Positions 33,597 through 46,477 of a stretch of 64,000 bases of DNA are shown in pieces. The stretch spans positions 16,587,798 through 16,651,797 of the forward strand of contig CM068590.1 in the NCBI GenBank assembly GCA_035048485.1, given 5' to 3'. Both the position numbers and the translations under genes were made by a program. The number at the start of each line of letters is the position of its first letter. Within the stretch, counting starts at the first letter, position 1. The DNA is from Pteria penguin (taxonomy: Eukaryota > Mollusca > Bivalvia > Pterioida > Pteriidae). A model generated the notes under the pieces. It was not told the origin of the DNA. It was given only the letters and a program-made list of their open reading frames with translations, and did no database searches.

Positions 33597-33812
33597 TGCC
33601 AATGAATTAGGTGCCAGGTTCGTGACCGAGATGTCCCAGGTACGAGTCTCGCCGATAATATTTTTTGGATTAGACAGTAAAAATCGGAGGCAGACATAAC
33701 GGCAGACATTGCACGTAAAAGATACCACACAGCTTTGCGTGGACTTGTGCAAGTCTAAATTTCTGTGCATTGCATCAAGCAGGCGCCGTCACCGTACAAC
33801 TGCAATAATTAT
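33597..33812 (+). mobile_element. tRNA-derived SINE, family A, diverged
   Basis: It contains GTGACCGAGATGTCCCAGG, ACGAGTCTCGCC, TTGGATTAGACAGTAAAAATC, CACGTAAAAGATACC and GCAGGCGCCGTCACCGTACA in the family A order. It has many substitutions and a short deletion, so it is an old copy. Confidence 0.78.
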
Positions 33813-35798
33813 AATATGAATGAAAAAAGGGAGGGGGAGTAATCACCCGTTTATACCCTTTTATATCCATGTCCTTTCAAATTTTACATTACCAGTAATT
33901 TTATATTGTCCAGAATTGCACGTCGATTGACTATTGTCATATCAAATGACCGTCCTAAGTCGGTATCGTAATTGCACTATAATGGAATGTTTTTGTGGTG
34001 TCCTTAAGTGGTTTTTCATAACATTACATTTAATATTATATATTTCCGTGGTGACTTCTGTCATACCGCTGAGTCAGTAACTCTTCTTTCGTCCTATGCA
34101 TATATTAAAGGGCCATGTTTTCGAAGACGGTACACATAACGCATATGGGGGAATTCAGCCCTACATTTTCCTATTTTCTTTCTTTCTATGTATATATCAA
34201 ATGTTTTCATGGCTATGTTTTCCGAGACGGTACATAAGGCTTATGGGGGAAATCAGCTTACTTTTCTTTTCTTTTTCGAATTTTTTCTGTCTTACCATTT
34301 TCGTATGGAAAATGACTCAAAGTGTAAAATTTTCACTTTTAACAAAGAAGTAGATTTTTCAGAAATACAAAGTTCAGTTCCGGGAAACAAGATAACTTGT
34401 AAAATTAGTATAAATTCAAATTAAGCTGTTTCACTAACATTCCTTCTTTTTATATACTCATTTTACATAAATGAGGCAGCAGTAATGCGAAAGGAAGCAG
34501 TTATCAGGTCTATAAAATCTGAACCGACAACGGCGTGCAAATTATTTTAAAGATTTATCAAAGATATTCACATATCAAATTAAATCAGTCTTTCAATCAA
34601 ATAAAATTTCACACAATACCTTCCAAACTCACGTAGATATTGTTTAGATCTGACATTTGAGTAGATCATATCAAATCACAAACGATTTAACATGTATTAT
34701 TTATGTGCAGTGAAAAGAGCGAAATTATATTTCAAACACAGCTGTCTTTGTGCTTAAAACGGTAACAGAGATATATAGATTTCTTTGGAGTCTTAATATA
34801 ACTGCTTGTGATGTTGACGGTAGATTGTGGGGGTCAGAAGAGTATTTGATGTTTCACAGCACAAAAGGTCATTTTTAAGACTATAGTTTTTTTGCTATTT
34901 ACGTATTTGACATACGTAATGAAGCATAAAACCTGATTTCATTTTTTCCTTTAATGACATGAATATTTCACCTATTCACATTACTGTGTATATATGTAAT
35001 TTAAGTAAAACTGCATGTCACGACACAAAAAAATGTCAAGGGGGGGGGGGGGAGGTGGGGGTATGGGATTCTACCCATTATTGATACAAATTGTTACAAT
35101 GAAATGAACCTTTCTCCACATCTTTCGTACGTTTACTTCGGATAGCATGATGCACAATTTTGCGACTGTTACCTTTAGGTTATGTTTCCACACATACTTG
35201 GATTTGTCCTGATGAGCTTTATTATCACTAGATGGGACCTAATATATTGAATAGAATCGTCTACCTATATATCTATATGCCCGTAAACGACCTTGAGCAA
35301 AATCGTTTTCACTACGACCTTTACCTTGAAAACAAAACCGCGCAAAAACTACTTACCCATCAATATGACATTTGACCTCGACTAAAGTTTATGACCTTCT
35401 ACCTTATTTAATGTTCGTCTGCTAACCCATCAATGTAACCGTTGACCTTGATTATAGTTTGTGTCTTACCTTATATTAAAGTCTATTATATGCCCATTAG
35501 TTTGATCATTGACACTGAATTAAATCGTCTGCTTTAAAAATGAAATAGTAAGTGTGATCTTCAGTTAATTTAACCAGGCGCGGATCCAGAAACTTTGATA
35601 AGAGAAGATCACACCTAAACAAATTGTCCTGAGAGGTAGGTCCACTCATATCTTTGGGTGTAAAGTTACTTATTTCACAACAAAAATATAAACAAGCAAA
35701 TACATTTTTGCGAATCTTAGGGTGGTTCCAGACCTCTGATTGATACCCAGTAGTTAGCACACGTTACGGCCCAGAGTTACCATTCACCCGGGATAAAA

Positions 35799-35955
35799 CA
35801 GTGGCGGATCCAGGATTTTTTCCGAAAAAAAGGGGGGGGGGTGGCACATGTACTAGTCAAACTGCTCAACCATTTTTGGTGTCAAATCTGGATTTTCACG
35901 TGTAAATATGTGGTGAAAAGGAGGGGCTCCCTGGGCCCCCTCTAAATCCACCACT
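35799..35955 (+). mobile_element. MITE with CAGTGGCGGAT-type ends
   Basis: It starts CAGTGGCGGATCCAGGATTT and ends AAATCCACCACT. The body has GTCAAACTGCTCAACCATTT, then TTGGTGTCAAATCTGGATTT. ATAAA occurs on both sides, a possible partial target duplication. A G run is present near the left end. Confidence 0.75.
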
Positions 35956-36388
35956 ATAAAGTCTCCCTTATCTACCAGTATAATTCTTATAACATTGGAC
36001 TTCAGCGGAGTGAACTACAACCACGTGACGAGACTCGTCTGCTAGCCCATACCTTGTCCTCTTCGCCCTTGATGAAGTCGATGACATTGGATAAAAAAAG
36101 AATCAAATTTAAGACTTCAACATCTTCTTTCCATCATTCGCTCGATACAAACCAAAGATTCTATCACTTTGAAATGGACACTATAATATGTAAGGTAATA
36201 CATTAAAGTATATCTATATTCTATATATGATCGTATTAGATGCTTATTATCCCAAACAATCGAGTGGGAACGAGACGACAAATTATTCTCATTTCCCCTT
36301 TTAGAAATCAGTAAGATATTCCAAACGTTGACGTCAGATGACAAGCCATTATGATTCTGTCGTACATGTATTGTTATAATATATAACT

Positions 36389-36652
36389 AGTGGATCAATG
36401 GATGGTCTCGTGACCGAGAGGTCCCGGGTTCGACTCCTACAACGGGTACACTCGTGTCCTGTCTTTCAGATGAGACAGTAAGAACCGAGGTCCAGTGTCA
36501 TGGTAAGTGTGGCACGTATAAGATCCTTCGCTGCTTCTGGAGGGTTCGTTGGAAATGTATAAATGTCTGTGCGATAAATCAGGCAGATGCCGTCACCATA
36601 TACATAGATACATTCTGGAGTAACGTAAAACAATAATCAAGCAATCATTCAT
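36389..36652 (+). mobile_element. tRNA-derived SINE, family A
   Basis: The B-box segment is CCCGGGTTCGACTCC. The body has GTCCTGTCTTTCAGATGAGA, GGCACGTATAAGATCC and CAGATGCCGTCACCATATAC, with a tail of AACGTAAAACAATAATCAAGC. It is nearly full length. Confidence 0.87.
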
Positions 36653-37544
36653 TTCCTATGAATTAAAAGCTTCCTCAACCACGTGGTACACTGTACCCCT
36701 AACAAAGCTAAAAGAAAAAGAAGAAAAAAAAAAAGACGAAAGAACAGGTTAGCAAGGGAGATCTAGTGAAAGGGGAGGTAAAAAATCCACTTGTGTCCCA
36801 TTCCCATTTTTTAACTTAGTATTTAATGTTTCTTAGTTTAACTAAAATGTACGTAGAACTTTTGTTAAAAAGGGGTTTTTTTATTTTTAGAGTTACATTT
36901 TCTGCACTTTCTCTCGAGTAATCTCAACAGCCTACTGATTAGGAATAAAAATAAGCAACGCTACCCAGAATTCTACAGAACTTTGATGGTTATGCCGACT
37001 TCTGACGGTAAACTGATACACCGACAATCATTACCATCAGAAAACTTAAGAATGACTACAGCATCATTGATATCCTTTGTTCAGTATAAAGCACAACACG
37101 AGATGTCACTGTAGTGAAAACGAAACTTGATACAAGCTCGGCCAAGATCATGACTACTACAAAATCTCCTTACCATGAGATGTCGGTATCAATGTACCAA
37201 TTGACACAGTTTCGAGTTGTCTGATTGTTTTCGCTACCTACTCGAAACGACGAATCCCAGGCTTGTGATTGGATATTTTCCCAGGTACAGCTGTCGGATT
37301 AAGGCACCTCAGTTATATATGGACTGTTTGTTTGCAAATAAATAATTGTCCTAATCATGCTGTTCTTTTCATGGGAGAGGATGTTTCATATCTGGGTTGG
37401 GATATTTTATTTCGTACTTTTTCTGCGGACTAACAATAAGTTGGGAACAGTGCATATTTTGAAAAAAAAGAACCCCGAAGAGGTAGGGTATTTTTACGTG
37501 CATAGGGGACCTCATTATGTATAAAAATGTCTAGAGAGATGCAA

Positions 37545-37650
37545 ATGAGTTTTTTTTTCTGTTTGCTTTTTTATCTTTGGGCGGTGTTTAAGTTTTTATG
37601 GGGGTGGGAAGGGGGGGGGGGGTTGTGGGGGTTTGGGTTTTTTTTTAATA
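37545..37650. repeat. G/T-rich homopolymer tract
   Basis: T runs, then GGGGGTGGGAAGG followed by a long G run, GGTTTGGG and a T run. It is the same class as 5606 and 32195. Confidence 0.85.
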
Positions 37651-38114
37651 AAAATTTATCAGTTTTTAACGTGTACCTTTATGGAAAACAACTACTTTGA
37701 CATATGTACATATACTTACAATCGACAGCTTGATTGATCAAAGATAATGATAAGAAAGAACAAAGTAGTTTGTTCACTGGGTTAAGCATCAGGAAATGAA
37801 TTTCAATTCCAATTGAGCATAACCGAAAAGAGACTTCTATCAATTTGCATTGAATTTTTTCCCGCAAAAAATCATAAATTATAAACTAAAATCTTTTTTC
37901 GCACAGACTTCAGAGGTTTCTTAGATACTTTGGATCTCTTTTAATCCTTATAAATAGAATGTGATGCTATTGTAAGAATGGATACATACAGCTATGCCTA
38001 TTTCATGCTAAACTAAAAAGTAAGTCGACATTGACCACTGTTTGAATATCAAAACGAGGTTTTGAGATAACGGATGTTTCTTAAATATTTCCCTTTATAA
38101 TTCCATGCACGAGA

Positions 38115-38270
38115 CAGTGGCGGATCCAGGATTTCCGAAAAAAAGAGGGGGGCTCAAATGGGTATTAGCCAAACTTCTCAGCCATTTTTGGTGCAAAATC
38201 TGGATTTTTACAAGTAAATGTGTGACCAAAGGGGGGGGGGGGGGGGCGGCCCCCCTTAAATCCGCCACTG
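38115..38270 (+). mobile_element. MITE with CAGTGGCGGAT-type ends, near-consensus copy
   Basis: It starts CAGTGGCGGATCCAGGATTT and ends AAATCCGCCACTG, so the inverted ends match over 11 bp. The body TTCTCAGCCATTTTTGGTGC matches the other copies. A long G run followed by a C run forms an inner hairpin. Confidence 0.8.
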
Positions 38271-40474
38271 CCAGATTTAACACAACTAACGTGAATCAAT
38301 TTTTATGATTATTGTCTCTGAACCCAAGTAAAGTAACATTTCAAATAAGCTTCAATAGTAGGTCCACATATGCTTTCTTGGCCTCATATTTTAATAGTAA
38401 AAGCAATATCTTGTTCAAGAATTTAAAATTTCGCGTATCTCCAGTTATCTGTACTAATACCAGTAACGTTGCACGCCAAATTCATAACAAGGTGTATGCA
38501 AACTCCATTTTCAACCTTAATAATCGTTTTAATCTTCAGATGTCAAAATTCTTGAAGTACATGCATTTTGCATTAAAGCGAGTTTGAATAAATCTAAGCG
38601 TTAGTATATAATTGATGGGATTTAGTCGCCAGTTGAGGTAGATCGCACTTTAACCTCTTATATGTTTTTATACGTATATATGGTCTGTGTTTTTACCTCC
38701 AGTATAGAAAAATGGCAGTAGCTAAGGAAGCAAACCAGAGGTGGAAGGGAGGCCGAGGTGGGATGGGGGTGGGTGGGTTGGAACTATTATCAGAATAAAG
38801 AAGTGATTCAACAAGCAAAGAAAAAATCAATCAGTAAATTAAAAATAAATAAATATAACCTCTTTCAGGTCCAATGTCAAAGTTTACCCTTCAGTAGAGA
38901 CAAGCGGCAATGGCAGGAAGCAAACCAGAATGAAAAAGGGGGGATGTGCGCAGAGCAAATTAAAATCTCATATTTAAGGAGTAATTCTGCAAGCGAACAA
39001 TCGATCAATCAATAACAAAAAAAAAAAAGAAATACAGGTCTATCTTTTCTGTCAAGATCTACTTTAGAACGTTTATAACATTATAATTAAGAGATAATTT
39101 TTATACTCATTTACCATCATATGTATATCATTTCCAAATATGGTCTCTATGCCAATGATCGGAAAGAGCCACCAGTGTAAATGGAAGGTCCGTGGGGGCA
39201 TCTGTCCTCCATCAAAACTACAAATCGTTACAAAATGGAAGAAACAATCCTGGTGTTGCTTTTAAACACACATACATTATCAAAACCCATGCGTTTTGTA
39301 CTTTATCACTTAAATTGAAATTCCGGACAACAGGGGTTAATTCGTAGAGAGATTTCCTTCAAGGTATATGTTTGAATGACAAGACACGACTCGCGAGAAA
39401 ACTCTCATGTTTTTGGCTTTGTGTTTCCACTCATAGGTAAAAAAGAATTTGGAACGTGTTCAAAGCATTAGTGAATATAGTGTAAAACATAAGACAAATG
39501 AATTATCACGAAATTTTGTAATTTATGTTTTATCCTATTAAATGCAATATACTAGCAAACTAAGTAAGCTTTACCACATGGAAAATCTATATAACTGCAC
39601 TTTTTATGTATGTACTATTTCACCTTAACTGAGCAAAACAATCACATTTTACTTACCTGCGCCACATGCAAAGATTCACCCACCCACTTATAAATGTAGA
39701 ATTAAACAAGTAAAGTTCTCCCTTTAATAAAATAATGATTTTCACGGCGTCGCCTAAATATTAAAACAGTTTTACTACAACAAATCATATATATACCCTT
39801 GTAGTACACCCTTTCACCCTTAGTCTGAAATTATATCGGGGTTGACTCAGCCCACGCTGGATGGATGAATCGCACGCACTGCCTACGAGGTTTACTCGGC
39901 CAAAACTTCCAGATGAAACACGACGCTAGCCGGACTCAAAATGTAGCAATTTTCATTGTTAAATCTTCACTATATTCTCGAATCATTGAACAAAACGCTT
40001 TATAGTCGATTGTTGTCTGTTAAGGTGGATTTATGAGAAGTTTACTGTAATTATTTCAAAATCAGATGTTTTCAATAATAACTATGATTAGTTTTACCTG
40101 TCGATTTTAAAAGCAATATTTTCTGCTTGGAAACCCGATAGCTATTTACAATAATCTTGTTAAAAAGCCATTGGTCGACCACCCAATGTTAACACATCAT
40201 TGTTCGCTGATGTTCATCAGTTAGTCATGGGGCAGTAGAGACGGGGATGAGAAAAAAGATGATATTGTGCAACATCTGTCTATATGTATTATTCACTTTG
40301 TTTCCAAAGCGGCTTTTATTCAACATTGGTTTTGTTTTAAAAGCGGCTTTATTCATTTGCATCTTATGAAGAAACTTTGATGAGTAATATTTTGTTTTAT
40401 GAGAATGTTCTATCGATAGCATCTTCCTTATGTAGGCAAGAGAGAAAACAAAAGCATGTAGGTAGTTTGTATTC

Positions 40475-40835
40475 GCTCAGAGGATTGACTGAGAGGTCCC
40501 GAGTTCGAATCCCGCATTGGGCACACTTATATCATGTCTTTCGGGTGAGAAAATAAAAACCGATGTCCCATGTCTAGGCTCGTAAAAGGTTCCCGACTGC
40601 GTCGGGTGGGTACGTTGCAAAGTATAAATTTCTATGGAATGCATCAGGCGGATGACCCCCCCCCATACACGTGAAATAATCGTGGAGTGACATAGAAAAA
40701 TAATCCATCGATCAAATATGTTCAGAGCGTCCTCCACTAGGTAAAGTATTGGACTCGTGATCGAGAGGTCACCGATTCGAGTCCGAAGAACTCTGTCACC
40801 CTATAACAGTGAAATAATCTCAGCTTGATTTAAAA
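40475..40835 (+). mobile_element. Two tandem tRNA-derived SINE copies, family A (one full, one head fragment)
   Basis: 40475-40720 is a full copy with GTTCGAATCCCGCATTGGGC and GATGACCCCCCCCCATACAC, where the usual GCCGTCACC is replaced by a C run. Immediately after it, 40724-40835 starts a new head (CACTAGGTAAAGTATTGGAC, GATTCGAGTCC). It then jumps to the CACCCTATAACAGTGAAATAATC tail region, so the second copy has an internal deletion. Confidence 0.82.
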
Positions 40836-41419
40836 GAATAAATGATAGAACATTATTTCCGAATCTGAAAAAAAAAATCGATGTGAGACTACGTTGTAAG
40901 AGCTATTTTTCATTGTTCTGTTATTGTATTGCTTTTGTAGTGAGAGGGAAGGTTGGCCCGTAAACCAGATAACCATATTAACTGAGTGACGATTGAAACT
41001 TCATTTGACCGTCTCGAGTCGGGATTACAACGGCACTGCAATTTTGTGACATCTGTGTATTTTCTCATTCTTGTATACTTTGTATGTTCGTGGTAAACAT
41101 AATAAATACACAATGTAAATTTATGTAATGCAATTACAACTATATATATAAGTATATAAAATACCCAGTAAACAGGTGTGTTATCAATTAGTCATTGTGT
41201 ATCCTCTTCTTCAACCTTATTCATTCATCAAAATTATTATCACCAAATCCAATTGACATAAAACGTTCTACATCGATAGCTCGAATGTCCTCTGTATGAA
41301 TCAAGTTAAGAAGTAGTTGTCTACTAACAATTGAAATACAATTTAGATCAATGAGTCGAAACTCATAAAATTGTAAACAATTACATTTGATACTATTTAA
41401 TCATCGTTTTATGTGAGTA

Positions 41420-41705
41420 TCATATATCCGGCGTCATTCATGTTGTAGACAACAGACGGCGCTCTTGAACAGTCCCGCATTATCAACATCCGGCGACAGT
41501 CTACACGCTGTCTACACCCCAAAACAAGGGTAACGTTACCAAACATGATGCGAGTCAGTTTCAGATACGGACAACAATGCCTTCCGAAGGTGGTGAAAAA
41601 ACAAGACGCCCGCAAACATGTCTGTCTGCTTGTATTTGCGTGACTTCGTCCATTTCACGGAAGTTTACACTGCCAGTACGACTATCGCGCTGTATTAATT
41701 ACGAT
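41420..41705. other. Higher-GC island of unknown role
   Basis: It is locally richer in GC and CpG (GGCGTC, CCGGCGACAG, ACGGCGCTC, GCGCTG) than anything nearby. Short frames exist on both strands (68 aa minus; 32 aa plus from ATG at 41545), but none is recognised. It could be a promoter/first-exon region or a relic. No support from splice phase. Confidence 0.3.
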
Positions 41706-43853
41706 GTTCTTAATGCTAGATTTTAGGTATCTTTTTACACAGGATGGCCACTGCGCGTGGCATTGACGCCAGGCTTTTATGATTTGCAATGAAACAGAAG
41801 AGAGGTATTTTACATGGATATATAAACTTTTCTTTTGTTTTTTGGTATTTTTCTTTCTATCTTCTTCCTTTTTAAAATTAATTTGAGGGTAAAATGTAAA
41901 AAAAAAAACCCACTCCTTCTCAACAGAATTTCGACCCCTTGGCCTTTAATCAAATTCAATAATATAAATGTAATAAAGAAATTCTATGTGAAATCCATAA
42001 CTGTCTGTAACATGGCCTAGCGCCTAAAGGACCGAAAATATGTAGAAAAAGACCGTTTTGTTATTATTTTATATGAACTTCCCTTTGGAAAATCATTACA
42101 TTATAAGAATAAAATAGGTTTTGAATTTCGACCAATCGTCACATACAAAGTGTTACCCTTCTCATGGATAAATTTAAAATGAATTTATCATACAGTACCC
42201 GCATTTTTACTTTTATTTTTTTATTATGGATGTCACATTAATGTTATCATGATTATATTATCGTCAGAATAATCGTTTTCAAGATTTTTCTCAAATGTTC
42301 ACATTCATTTGAAGAAAAATCCATAATACATTTACCTATTACACTCAAATCAAATTTCCACAGATAGCAGATTTTTTCAAGAACATTATGAACAACAATT
42401 GTAGACGTAAGTCATATGAATTGCACATGCTCTCTAAACGCAAAATAATTTTTTCCGCTGGTACAATAGAATTTTTCCGCATGTAGAATAAAATTGAAGC
42501 GTGCCATAGTGATGGAACGATAAATAATCGTTTTACAGAGGGACATGTACTGATTGTCCTTAGCTATTGCAAATCATAAGTCGGATCAGAAAGAGGTCCC
42601 GACCCATAGCCCGAAATTTTTTTGTACAAAAAATGTATCGGTAAATATTGAAAATAATCTCCTGATGAACGGTTATAATTTGTTCAAATCTTGTACACAA
42701 TATCTTTATGATTCCATGATCAAATGTGTTCAAAGGAAACCCTAGGTGCAACTATATGACCCCCTGGCTTTAGTGTTAAGTTGCAGAATTAAAAAGGTTG
42801 AGACAAATACTTCTCAATGATTCCACATTGTCATAGTCCAATGAATTAATTGTGGTGTATATTGCAAAGCTATAACGGAGGTCTGTTTAATAAAACGCAC
42901 TCGAGACGTGGATCAAACATCAGAAAATACATTGTTTCATTCATAAAAATATATATTGTACATGTTGAATCGTATAGAAAACCATTTACATGTACTAGTT
43001 ATGGTTGAACAGAATGAGAAACGAACGAAAATGCACATTGAGCCCGAACGGAAAACTTTGTCCGGCATTTAACAAAACAATGATTTTTAAAACATAGTGT
43101 ATATTTATTCAGTTATATACAGAGTTAAAAGTGCAGAGTAATTTCGGACTAGTAACACAACCGTCGAGTCATGCTTTAACCGCAGATATAAGATATTTCG
43201 AACCAATGTAAATCTTATTAATCCAAAGAACGTGGTAATTAAAAATTTCAGCAAATTCTCATTTTTCTCATACTGCCGTGAGTTCACTGAATGCCCTAAC
43301 ATCTAAAAATCGTTTTGCACCTGTGTTTTACCGATAAGGCAAAAAAACCATTAACTTCTGATTATCATAGTATTTAAAAGATAATCTTAATATACGGGAC
43401 TAAAAAGGTAATACAATTTTTGCGGTTACCTGGTTTGTTTGTATAAGGTATCATAAAGGTGGGATTGTAACATAGGGTAAATCGCCTTGAAAAACAATAC
43501 AACACTAATCCACCCTGCATTGTTCCGAACGCGTGTCGTAAATCAGTCTGTATTGTCCATTTTACGACATCTCCATTGCCAAAAATACCGACTGCAAGGT
43601 TGAACAGACTAAAATGTCATAAACTGAACATTGGGTGTCTTCACATATGGGCGAAAAAAAGTTAAAGGAAATTAATCGTTGTTTTTTATGTTTATGGAAG
43701 AAAGCAACTTAGTGCATCACAAATGCACGTCTTGTGTACTGTTCTCCAAAAATAGAAATGAAATTTAAAGCACATTTGAAAATGACAGTCAAAAATTGTC
43801 AAACAATTCTTTTGAAAGCGCAAAACACCTTTGAATTAAGACAGCCACGTTAG

Positions 43854-44012
43854 GCGCGGATCCAGAACTTTTGTCCAAAAGGAGTCCATTTATGCTTTTG
43901 CGTGTAAAATAATTCATTTTACATCAAAAATCACAACAAAGTAATTGTCGTTGAATCTCAGGGTGGATCCAGGCCCCAAGTCCCACTTGGATCAGCGCAT
44001 GCACGTAGAGTA
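43854..44012 (+). mobile_element. Dispersed repeat with GCGCGGATCCAGAA start
   Basis: It starts GGCGCGGATCCAGAACTTTT. The middle is GCTTTTGCGTGTAAAATAAT, and the end runs GTGGATCCAGGCCCC to TGGATCAGCGCATG. Related copies are at 10862-11046, 35576-35750 and, inverted, 62218-62360. It is another small non-autonomous element family whose ends resemble, but are distinct from, the CAGTGGCGGAT family. Confidence 0.65.
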
Positions 44013-44239
44013 TAAACTGTACTATCATAAATTATGCATACATGTATGTATTTATGCATTTGCACCTCATTTGTAGATAGAGAGCATTACATTAACTATC
44101 ACCCAACCGAATTGACAGTTCATATCTTCTTCTTCTTCTTCCATTATGAAGTGTAATCATATGTGAGATGCCATAGTATTTCATTTATAACAGTACGCAC
44201 TTCTGTAATAGAAACTTATTTGTTTGTTTTGTTGACATG

Positions 44240-45240
44240 TATCTACCACAGTAAGCACCCCATCCCCCACAACCTAACCCCGTGCTGACCGGTACCTGGC
44301 GGAGTAAACATCCCTGCTGCCCGGAAAGGACCGAAGTAAACATTCCCTGTTGTGCTGTACCTACCAAAGTAAGCATCCCCTGCTGACCGGTGGCTACCAG
44401 AGTAAGTATCCCCTGCTGACCGATAACTACTACAGTAAGCATCTCCTGCTGACCGGTAGCTACCAGAGTAGGATCCCCTGCTGACCGATAACTACTACAG
44501 TAAGCATCCCCTGCTGACCGGTGGCTACCAGAGTAAGTATCCCCTGCTGACCGGTAACTACTACAGTAAGCATCTCCTGCTGACCGGTGGCTACCAGAGT
44601 AAGTATCCCCTGCTGACCGATAACTACTACAGTAAGCATCCCCTGCTGACCAGTAGCTACCAGAGTAAGTATCCCCTGCTGACCGATAACTACTACAGTA
44701 AGCATCTCCTGCTGACCGGTGGCTACCAGAGTAAGTATCCCCTGCTGACCGGTAACTACTACAGTAAGCATCCCCTGCTGACCGGTAGCTACCAGAGTAA
44801 GTATCCCCTGCTGACCGGTAACTACTACAGTAAGCATCCCCTGCTGACCGGTAGCTACCAGAGTAAGTATCACCTGCTGACCGGTCACTACTACAGTAAG
44901 CATCCCCTGCAGACTGGTACCTACGGCATTAGGCATCCCTACCGACTGGTAACTACCGGAGTGAGCATCCCCTGCTGACCGGTATCAACCTGAGTAAGTA
45001 TCCAATGCTGCCCGACACCTACCATAGTAAACATCCCTGCTGATCAGTACCTACCAGAGTAGCATCCCTTACTGACCGGTACCTACCGGAGTAAGTATTC
45101 CCTGCTGACCGGTACCTACCAGAGTAAGCGTCCCCTGCTGACCGATAAATACTACAGTAAAGATCCCCTGCTGACCGGTACCTACCAGAGCAAGTATCCC
45201 TGCTGATCGGTACCTACCAGAGAAAGCATTCCCTACTGTC
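44240..45240. repeat. 33-bp minisatellite with 66-bp higher-order dimer
   Basis: The basic unit is 33 bp with a core of CCCCTGCTGACCGGTA and CTACCAGAGTAAGTA. In the centre (about 44385-44905) two unit types alternate (CTACCAGAGTAAGTATC and CTACTACAGTAAGCATC), making a near-homogeneous 66-bp dimer repeated about eight times. Flanking units are more diverged, some with indels. Because 33 is a multiple of 3, minus-strand frames stay open (158 aa at 44936-44460), giving an 11-residue repeat with TGQQG. With no start context, splice support or flanking coding sequence, I call this non-coding. Confidence 0.93.
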
Positions 45241-45865
45241 CAACACCTGTTTGAGTTAGCATTCTTTGTTGAATGGCTCCTATAGAAGTAAGCATACCCT
45301 TCTGATTGGTAAAAATTAGATTGAACATCCCCTGTTCACCGGTTCCTAACTGATTCGGAGTAAACAACCCCTGTACACCTGTGCATACCGGAACACTAAG
45401 GACTCTTTCGTGCGCCTACGTCTACGTTTACCTCGGTTTTTACAGTTTCATTTGAAGGAAAGGACACATAGCCAATAGTGAGATTCGAACCTTGGAATTC
45501 TCTGCGCCGACGGTCCCAAGTCAAGACCCTTTTCCCTGATGTTATGTAGCTGTGGCACTTTCTATACATTTGTTCACATTCATGTATATATACAATTGCT
45601 GAATAATGTTTGTTTCGTCTGTATTTAAGGGCATTCACGGCGGGTTTGACTAGCCAAACAAGAGACATTCACTTCTCCCGGGAACCTGGTCTCACCTCTG
45701 AATTTCAGGGGTCCGTGTATGTCCACTGTGGTTAGCGCCATAGTCATGTGACGGCACTTACTTTCGTATTTTACATTTATATCCATTCTCATTTTTCCTT
45801 GAGAGAAGGTTCATGAGCATCCACACTAACAAAACTGGGGAACCTCTCGCATATATCAAATCATA

Positions 45866-46477
45866 TGTGACTTCATCCTCAATCACCAAACACTGAGCAC
45901 ACAGTCAAATAGGTCACACTGTCCTATAGGCAACTCTGATGTGACGTCATCCTCCACCGCCAAACAATAGTCACTGTCATAAAGGCATCTCTGATGTGAC
46001 GTCATCCTCCACCGCCAAACACTGGTCACTGTCATGTAGGCAACTCTCATGTGACGTCATCTTCCACCACCAAACACTGGTCACTGTCAAGTAGGCAAAT
46101 CTGATGTGACGTCATATCCCACCACCAAACACTGGTCACTGTCATATAGGCAACTCTGATGTGACGTCATCGTCCACCTCCAAACACTGGTCACTGTCAT
46201 ATAAGCAACTCTGATTTGACGTCATCCTCAACCACAAAACACTGGTCACTGTCATGTAGGCAACTCTGATGTGACATCATCCTCCACCACCAAACACTGG
46301 TCACTGTCATGTAGGCAACTCTGATGTGACGTCATCGTCCACCTCCAAACACTGGTCACTGTCATATAGGCAAATGTGGTGTGACGTAATTCTCAGAACC
46401 AAACACTGGTCACTTTCATATAGGCAACTTTGATGTGACGTCATCACCCACCCTCAATTAGTGGCCGCTGATATATT
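45866..46477. repeat. 55-bp tandem array carrying a CRE octamer in each unit
   Basis: The unit is roughly CTCTGATGTGACGTCATCCT, CCACC-CCAAACACTGGTCA, CTGTCATATAGGCAA. The octamer position falls at 45942, 45997, 46052, 46107, 46162, 46217, 46272, 46327, 46382 and 46436: nine intervals, eight of exactly 55 and the last of 54. Eight of the ten are perfect TGACGTCA; 46272 is TGACATCA and 46382 is TGACGTAA. One more unit lies at 46823-46880 beyond an inserted MITE. Confidence 0.93.

Larger units (their letters stand above)
38600..43850. other. Gene-free stretch apart from SINEs and the 41420 island
   Basis: AT-rich with short frames only. The tandem SINE pair at 40475 and the higher-GC island at 41420 are the only structured parts noticed. 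Confidence 0.6.

Noticed and set aside
38312..38587. 91-residue frame with LKYMHFALKRV ending, as a LINE C-terminus
   Set aside because: The ending loosely recalls the LINE fragment at 53111, but the rest shows no similarity and there is no A-rich or GAAATTG tail; too weak.
44460..44936. 158-residue minus-strand frame with 11-residue TGQQG repeats as a protein gene
   Set aside because: It exists only because the 33-bp minisatellite unit is a multiple of three. There is no flanking coding sequence or splice support, and the edges of the array break the frame.
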